Positions 57,301 through 64,000 of a stretch of DNA of 64,000 bases are shown here, one piece after another. The notes beneath the pieces were generated by a model. The model made no database searches and was not told the DNA's origin. It saw only the letters and a list, made by a program, of their open reading frames with translations. The position numbers were made by a program, and so were the translations under genes. Each line of letters starts with the position of its first letter. The stretch's first letter is position 1. This DNA comes from Tetrahymena elliotti 4EA (lineage: Eukaryota > Ciliophora > Oligohymenophorea > Hymenostomatida > Tetrahymenidae), in assembly GCA_000231825.2 (NCBI GenBank), contig JH720305.1:881557-945556 (forward strand). Direction: 5' to 3'.

Positions 57301-60300
57301 CAACAAAAAGAATATGCTTGTAGTTGAGCTTATAGAATATATATTTTAAGTATTTAATAGCTCAAAGCCTCGTTTAAATGAAGCTTTTGCATCAATAAAT
57401 GGATCAATTTAAAAAATAGGAAACAAAGTAAACATATTTTATAAACTTTTTTGAATTGTCATATTTATTTTTATATTATTAAACATAGTTTTCATAGGAA
57501 GTACTTTTGTTTAATCCAGCAAGTACTGAAACTAATTTGGATCAAAAAATTGCAAAGAAAGGTCTTCTTGAATAGAGAGAAAATTATAGCTTAATTGCTG
57601 AAGGAGAATTTGTGATGCTGACATCTTTACAGTAATCAAATAATAATGATCACTCAAATCTTTACTCTGATCTTAGATCTTCTCAGAGTAGACAATACTT
57701 AATCCAATTCTTAAATAATATTGCTAACAATTTACATATTTAGCCACCTGTAAAATAATACTTATTACTATTAATACAAATAATATTATCAAATAATAGG
57801 ATGTTAGAGCTTTTTATAATAAAATATCTGAAAACGGTTAACCAATAGAGTTTGCAATTATTGGTTATGTCAGAGAAATAAGTAAAGAAAGTGCAATTAA
57901 ATTATTTATACTACCTACACCTCATTAAAGTAGGGCAATTAGTGATTCATATCGTGTTTGGAAAATAACAAAGCTAGTTAACAAAACCACTTATGATCGT
58001 ACTTGTGAAGCTTTATTAAAATTTGTTGGTACAAAATCTGTATCTGAACCAATAATGAATATCATACTCACCCCACCAATATGTGATAAATAGAAAATAT
58101 AAGAAATGTCTGAAAAAATAGTTTTTACTCCTTCAAAAAACACTCTCTTTATCCCCTCTTTAAATCACTCTCAATAAACTGCTCTCTAGTATGCTACTAC
58201 AAGAGCATTAACGCTCATTTAAGGTCCTCCTGGAACAGGAAAAACAACTACAGCTGTTCATATAGTCTAAGAGTGGTGCAGATAATCTTCAGATCCAATA
58301 CTAGCTTGTGCTGATTCTAATATAGCAGTTGATATTCTTCATAAAGAATTTGTAAAATCTGGTATTCGTGCATGCAGGTAAATACTTATTTATACATCTT
58401 GCTTTCGAATAAGAAACACACCCATAAAAAATTATTATCAAATTGATATTTAAAAAAAATTTGATTAATATTAGAATCGGTCCAGGAAGTGAATCTAAAA
58501 ATGAGTTAATGTAAGACCCTAAATACAGAACATATATAGAATCATTTAAAAAACAATAATCAGGAAAGAATCCTATTAGTGCTAAATTTATGTTTATGAA
58601 AAAACTTATTGCTGAATCATAGGTAGATATTTATAAAGATTTGCAATATTAATTTTTATTTTACTTAACAGGTTGTATGTGCAACAAACGTTGGATCTAT
58701 GTCTGAATATTTAAAAGAATCTAATTTTACTAGAGTAATTATTGATGAAGCAACTTAAGCTACAGAGATGTCTACAATCATACCTCTTATCAACAAAGCA
58801 TAATAGGTAGTATTGATAGGTATATAGTTTCATTTTATCAAAAAATGAATCAATTAATTTGAATATTTTAATAAAGGTGATCATAAATAACTTCCTCCAA
58901 CAGTTCTTAGCTCATTAGCACAGAGCAAAGGTATGACTATCAGTTTGTTTGAAAGACTTGTTAAGTAGGGAGTCTAACCTAAGATGCTTATGAGATAGTA
59001 CAGAATGCATTCAACAATATCATTATTTCCTTCTCACTAATTCTACAATAACTTATTGGAAAATGGAGTCAGTGATCAATAAAGACTTCCTATTGAAGGA
59101 TTTATTTGGCCTAACAAACTTCTTAGAATAGCTTTTATAAATCTAAATGGTGAAGAGAGAGTGAGTTAGTCATCTGTGTTAAATTACTCGTAAAATTTTA
59201 ACTTTAAAAACGTAATAAATTTTTTTTTTTTTGTGGTAAACAGGGAAGTTTAAGTAGTTACAGAAATTATAGTTGACGTCCTCAAAACTAAAAAGATTTC
59301 ATTACAATAGATTGGAGTTATCACTCCATATGATGCATAGAAGAGAAGAATAAAAACAGAATTAACTAATTTATCAAGAGTATGTTTATTCTTCTTAATA
59401 AGAAGTCTTAAATAAAGATTTTCATTTACAATTAAACAAAATAGGCAAATCCTTAAATGTTTGGGCAAGTTTATTAAAATGATTTCAAATCAAGCAAATA
59501 CTAAAATAGTTAAATAGAAGTAGACACAATAGATGGATATTAGGTTATAAATTAATGATTTTATGAAATTCATAATAATAATTTTATTTAAAATAGGGAA
59601 TGGAAAAAGATTTAATTATTATTAGTACAGTTAGATCAAACAATAAAGTAAAATAAAAAATAAAAACAATTGTATTTTTATATTGATTTATTTTCATAAT
59701 AGGGTTCAATAGGATTTTTAAAGGATCCTAGAAGAATGAATGTAGCATTAACAAGAGCTAAGAGAGGATTAATTATAGTAGGTAAAACCATTTAATCAAT
59801 AAAAAATATATTAGCTAAATGAAATTAACTTAATGATTAATTAGGTAATATTAATACACTTCAGAAAGATTCAAATTGGAGAGATTTCATAACATGGGTA
59901 AATGCAAACAAAGCAGTTATTTAATATGGAGTGAATACCATTACCTAGAATTAGAATATGAACAAAATGATGTTATCAAGCAATCAATCTTGAAAGAGCA
60001 ATCCAAGCAAACAAATAAACATAAATTAAAACTACTAACACACATCATTAAATAACAAAGGATTACTTACTTACTCCTCCCTCTTTCGAAATAATGAAAT
60101 TTCCCCACACTCATTAAATAATTTATTTGTGGAGAAGAATCAAAAAGGAAACTCTTTTGTATTATTTTTTTTAACAATTTGCTTTGCATTTCTTGCAGTA
60201 AACTGTTAGTGCAAGAACTGTACCTGCAAATAAAACAAAATCTTATAGAATAAAAGAGCTTTATTAGATGTACAATTTAAGAGGAAACATAATCAAAAGA

Positions 60301-60327
60301 AATAACACAAGAGAGTTTACTTATTGA
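54321..60327 (+). CDS. dsRNA-binding-domain protein fused to a UPF1-like SF1 helicase
   Basis: The ATG at 54321 follows an in-frame TGA 12 nt upstream. Exon 1 is Gln/Ser-rich, then carries a ds[17 protein letters not shown] and [21 protein letters not shown] long Gln/Pro/Tyr-rich, partly coiled-coil linker runs from about 55740 to 57100. A 35-nt intron (57107-57141) leads into a helical region. The SF1 helicase core starts near 58180. Motifs in order: [15 protein letters not shown] (Walker A), VVCATNVGS (Ib/Ic), VIIDEATQATEM (Walker B, DEATQ), VLIGDHKQLPPTV (III), [13 protein letters not shown] (IV), [10 protein letters not shown] (V), [14 protein letters not shown] VDTIDGYQ and [13 protein letters not shown] (VI). 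This is the UPF1/SEN1 clade of 5'-3' RNA/DNA helicases. The UPF1 CH zinc domain is not visible; the dsRBD takes its place at the N-terminus. The tail is Asn/Ser-rich; stop at 60325-60327. Probably acts on structured RNA; exact pathway unknown. Confidence 0.85.
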
Positions 60328-61674
60328 AAATAATATATGATTTATTAATTAAAATGATTTGATTAATAAATATTTTTATATTTAAACTATTTATTTATTT
60401 ACTTATTTATTTATTTTAAAGTAATGTACAACCAAAGGGAGAGATTCTATATCATATCGAGTGTAGCAAGTCTAATTAGACTCTCTCCCTTTGCTTTCAT
60501 TTAAATACCTATCATTAATTACATATTATTATTAAAAATATAAAAAAACCTTTCTTCTAAAAAAAGTAGGACCAAAAGCAAGAAAGTCTTTCACTTTTAT
60601 TTCATTCAAATATAAATCCAATACTCACATTACTTGAAAACAAACTATACTAGAAATCGTCTCTTCTTCAAATATTAAATAACATATTCATATATTCATT
60701 CATTCACTCAATCACTAAAACATCCTATTCCATTCCTACTCACTAACTTCTACTTTATCTTCTCTTCGTTTCTTTTAATTCTGTTTTTTCATACATATTT
60801 TGAAGTTTTTTTAGATTAATTAGTACTACAAACATATCAATTAAGCCAATTCTTAATTTAACTTAAATAAATATCTCACAAATTATTTACAACAAATATT
60901 TTTTTAATCATCAAAACTAATTTATTCTTATAAAAAATTTTATTTTTAAATATATTTATGGAGGGTTAGAGCGATTCATATGCTATCTGTTTCTTTTATA
61001 AAACATCAGAAGTAAAAAAATGAAACAAAAATATACATTACCATAATTTAAAAGCTGAGATAATATAATTTTTTAATTGGAAAAATTAGTTTTTTTATAT
61101 TCAGATTAAATCCACAAATACCATATTGCCTCAATTCTAGTAGCCTCTGATTTCGCATTTTTCCAAATTTGATAATAAAATCAAATTTTGAAAAAATCTG
61201 AATTTAAAATTTACTCATTCAGATTTAGAATCAAGGTTTTAAGGTAATGTATTCAATTTAATATCTAATAATTTTTTATCTATTATTTGGCCAAATCAAT
61301 TAAACATTTCCTTAAAACTATCTGCTAATTGTATTATTGTTGAGATTTATCAGCTTGTAAATTTAGATGCTTATCCAAACATATTTTTTATAAATAGAAT
61401 TATATTACAAAATGAATTAATGTTGTATTATTTAATTTATATACAATAAAATATATGCATTATGTGCTTGCTATTTATTGGTTGATAAAAAAACACTAAA
61501 TATTTATGTAAAAATATAATAAATTCTGTATTAAGATTTATTAAGACTATCATTTATTAATGTAAAAACAAAACTGAACAATAATTAATTATATCAATAG
61601 AGTTTCATTTCAAGAATTATAAATTATATAAAAAGTTAAATTTTCAAAGAAAAAGAGTATATCAAGCAATTAAA
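60328..61674. other. Spacer with a strong hairpin
   Basis: Between two plus-strand genes. It contains (TTAT)-type runs at about 60386-60417 and the hairpin at 60433-60493 (listed separately). The rest is A/T-rich and shows no exon. Confidence 0.6.
60433..60493. repeat. Long GC-containing inverted repeat (hairpin)
   Basis: A 12-bp perfect arm, CAAAGGGAGAGA at 60433-60444, is matched by TCTCTCCCTTTG at 60482-60493. The stem continues after one mismatch for four more pairs (60446-60449 with 60477-60480). The loop of about 27 nt contains TATCGAGTGTAGCAAG. It lies 106 nt past the helicase stop codon, so it may be in that gene's 3' UTR or be a small structured RNA. The G/C content is conspicuously higher than the surrounding spacer. 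No known ciliate RNA family was recognised. Confidence 0.7.
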
Positions 61675-64000
61675 ATGTTTCCTTGGCTTAAACCTGAAAA
61701 TGAGAATTATGCATAAAATTAGAAATAAAAAGCAGATTATAGATAGAATGATAGCCTAGGAAATTATGCTAGATATGCCAATAGATAAAATTAATCAGAA
61801 TAGGATTTAATGAAAGCCCAAAAAATTTAATTTGGAAGATAAGAGTCAACCGAAGAGAGAAAGAATTATGAAAAAGAGTAAAATGCATATAATCACTCTA
61901 GAAGTGAAAATAAGTTGAATCAAGAAAAATACAATCCATTCTATGATAATTAGTTATCCTATAACCTAAAATTAAATAGTAGATCTGGGAGAGGTCGAAA
62001 TTCTTAGACTCCAAAAAGTCCAAAAGACAATACAATAACATTTGATCAAGACTACAAGCATTAAATAATAGAAAAAAATAAACAAGATTACAAGAATTAT
62101 TACAGAGATAATGTAAGTGAATTTCAAAAAAAGCAATAAGGTGCATCAATAAAGTCATTGGAGGATAAAAAATAAATATTATAATAATAATATGGTAAAG
62201 AAAGCACTGGATTACATTAAAGGATGTCAGAAAATGCCAGAACATCTGTGTCTCCCTAACAAAAGTAAAAGGAATATGCTGAAACACTAAAAAAGCAAGT
62301 AATTTTATTTGATTTATGATTAAAAGAAATCTATTTTAAGTACTAGCTTTAGAGGTTATTAAATTTTTTAATTTAATTCCTACTAAAATATTTTGGAATA
62401 AGAAAAAATCATTAAGCAAAGAAGAATTATTTTATCATTTTTTCAATTAGATAGAAGAAAAAAAGGAGTTTCAAAAGCAAAGGTAAAGAAAAGAGGAAGA
62501 ATTAGATTTTCAAAATAACAATTAATATTTTAATGATTATTAGTCAAGATAATCTCCTTTTAAATATTAGTAGTAATAGCCATAAAATTACTAAAATTTC
62601 GAAAATAAGAAATAGCCTAGCAAAAAAAATGTGGGATTTGAAGATTAAAGAAATGATGTTTAAGATAATTATAAAAGTGAGGTTGATTATGAAGCTTTAG
62701 CTAAAGCGAATAATTACAGAGAATCCTACAATTCACCATAAGAAGGTAGTAAACCAAGGAGATAGTCAAATGGAGACAACTACAATCCAAGAAATGAAGA
62801 TTTCGAAGAATACTATAAATCTCAAAACTAGTAAGAAAATAGGAGACAAAGCAGATAATAAAAAGCAAACTTTGAGAATGATATAAGATTTAATAATAAG
62901 AGGGTATAAGATGAGGAAGATTAGTAAAATATAATAGGATAAATTTATGATAAAGATGCTAGAGAAAGAGAACTTAAAAAGTAAAGAGAATATCAATATT
63001 ACAAACAACTTGAAGAAGAAATAGCCTATAAAAAAGATAGAAGAGCAAGTAACTAAGCTCCAACAAGAAGCTAAAATGAGAAATCAATGCTTGACTAATT
63101 AGGTGAGAACTATAATCGTTAATAGGAGCTAAAATAGCTTAATAAGGAGTAAATTGCAAATGATTTATAATAATAAATAAAAGAAAAGAAAAGATTGTAA
63201 AGAATAGAAAAAGAAAAACAAGATCTACTTGATAGATAATATGAAGAAAAAGTTAAATCTTAAGTGAATGAGCTTAAAGCTAAGTATGAAATAGAAATTT
63301 AAGGTAAACAGCATGAAATAAAATCTCTAAGAAAGAATTTAGAGAAAAAAAAATAAGAATAGCTTTAAAAGCAAGGAGAAATGGTGCTTTCTAAATCAAA
63401 ATCTCCTCCAAAAAATAAAGTAGAGGTAAATTATTTATTTATTTTTCTTTTATTTTTATAAATGTGAATGAATTTGTTAAATTAAAAATATAAAATAATT
63501 TATAAAATTTATTGAATAATAATAAAAGAATTCTCCAAGAGCTACCCAAAATAAATATGAAGAGAGTTTTAATTAATATTAAAATTCAGAAAGCCAATTA
63601 TAAGAGCAAAATCAAATGTAAGCAGAAGAGTAAGATAATAATAACGAATATGGAAAGAGATAATTTAATGATGTGTTAGATGACTATGATAGAACAAGGG
63701 GACATGATATTCATTAGTAAGCAAGGGATTTGAGATAATAGAAGAGACATGAAGATAGGGAGAGATATAGAGATCAATAATTTGATAAGCAAAGTCAATA
63801 CTATTCTAACATGGAAATTAATAAAGAATGGAATCCTCCATAGTTTTGGCAGTATAAAGAGAGGAAGAATATGGAAGAACTTACAAAGTTAAAAGAGCAA
63901 TTAGATATGCAAACAAGTCTTTTATAAAATGAAGTTACGAAGATAAAACAAGACGCATAAATAGCGAATGAAATGAAGAGCCAAGCATTTATAGATTTAG
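61675..64000 (+). CDS. Coiled-coil protein, CSPP1/CCDC66-like (3' end outside window)
   Basis: The ATG at 61675 begins MFPWLKPENENYAQ. The protein is rich in Gln, Lys, Glu, Asn and Tyr, with long predicted helices. Introns are seen near 62300-62450 and 63428-63530. Segments such as RELKKQREYQYYKQLEEEI, NDLQQQIKEKKRLQRIEKEK and VNELKAKYEIEIQGKQ have the repeated Leu-x-x-Gln-Ile-x-Glu-Lys-Lys pattern of CSPP1/CCDC66, centrosome, basal-body and axoneme microtubule proteins. That similarity is weak and based on pattern, so a generic coiled coil is the safe description. After the second intron the frame continues (PRATQNKYEESFNQYQ, then MEINKEWNPPQFWQYKE) to the window edge. No enzymatic domain. 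Coding is certain; family assignment is tentative. Confidence 0.6.

Overview
This is nuclear DNA of a ciliate, most likely Tetrahymena or a close oligohymenophorean relative. The sequence is very AT-rich. Recognisable protein families can be read through only if TAA and TAG are taken as glutamine and TGA as the sole stop; read with the standard code, nearly every gene appears broken. Genes carry many AT-rich GT...AG introns (29 nt to about 900 nt) and are separated by 0.4-3.6 kb of extremely AT-rich spacer. There is no telomeric repeat, rRNA gene, CRISPR array or recognisable transposon. All gene models below were read by eye with the ciliate code. Spans include introns, and internal exon ends are approximate unless stated.

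Layout: 1-3512 (-) CFAP221/PCDP1-like axonemal protein, running off the left edge; 5221-12665 (+) CLASP-type TOG protein; 14635-16603 (+) monoacylglycerol-lipase-like hydrolase; 18089-21942 (-) R2R3 MYB factor; 23536-25155 (+) DNA primase catalytic subunit; 25642-27280 (-) RING-H2 protein; 28122-32200 (-) mitochondrial F1-ATPase alpha subunit; 34966-36765 and 40377-42727 (+) two tandem paralogues of an unrecognised family; 43171-44066 (+) unrecognised gene; 44723-45690 (+) UBC12-like E2-fold protein without the catalytic cysteine; 46237-48714 (+) leucine-rich-repeat protein; 49105-52345 (-) RNA ligase fused to a P-loop polynucleotide kinase; 52448-52869 (-) doubtful small gene; 52885-53763 (-) TMEM218-like membrane protein; 54321-60327 (+) dsRBD plus UPF1-like SF1 helicase; 61675-64000 (+) CSPP1-like coiled-coil protein, running off the right edge.

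There are no operons; neighbours appear to be independent eukaryotic genes. Four of the genes (CFAP221, CLASP, TMEM218 and the CSPP1-like gene) have cilium or microtubule roles in other organisms, but that is expected by chance in a heavily ciliated cell. The least ordinary items are the tandem unknown family, the cysteine-less E2, the ligase-kinase fusion, the dsRBD-helicase fusion, the 29-nt introns and two long spacer hairpins.
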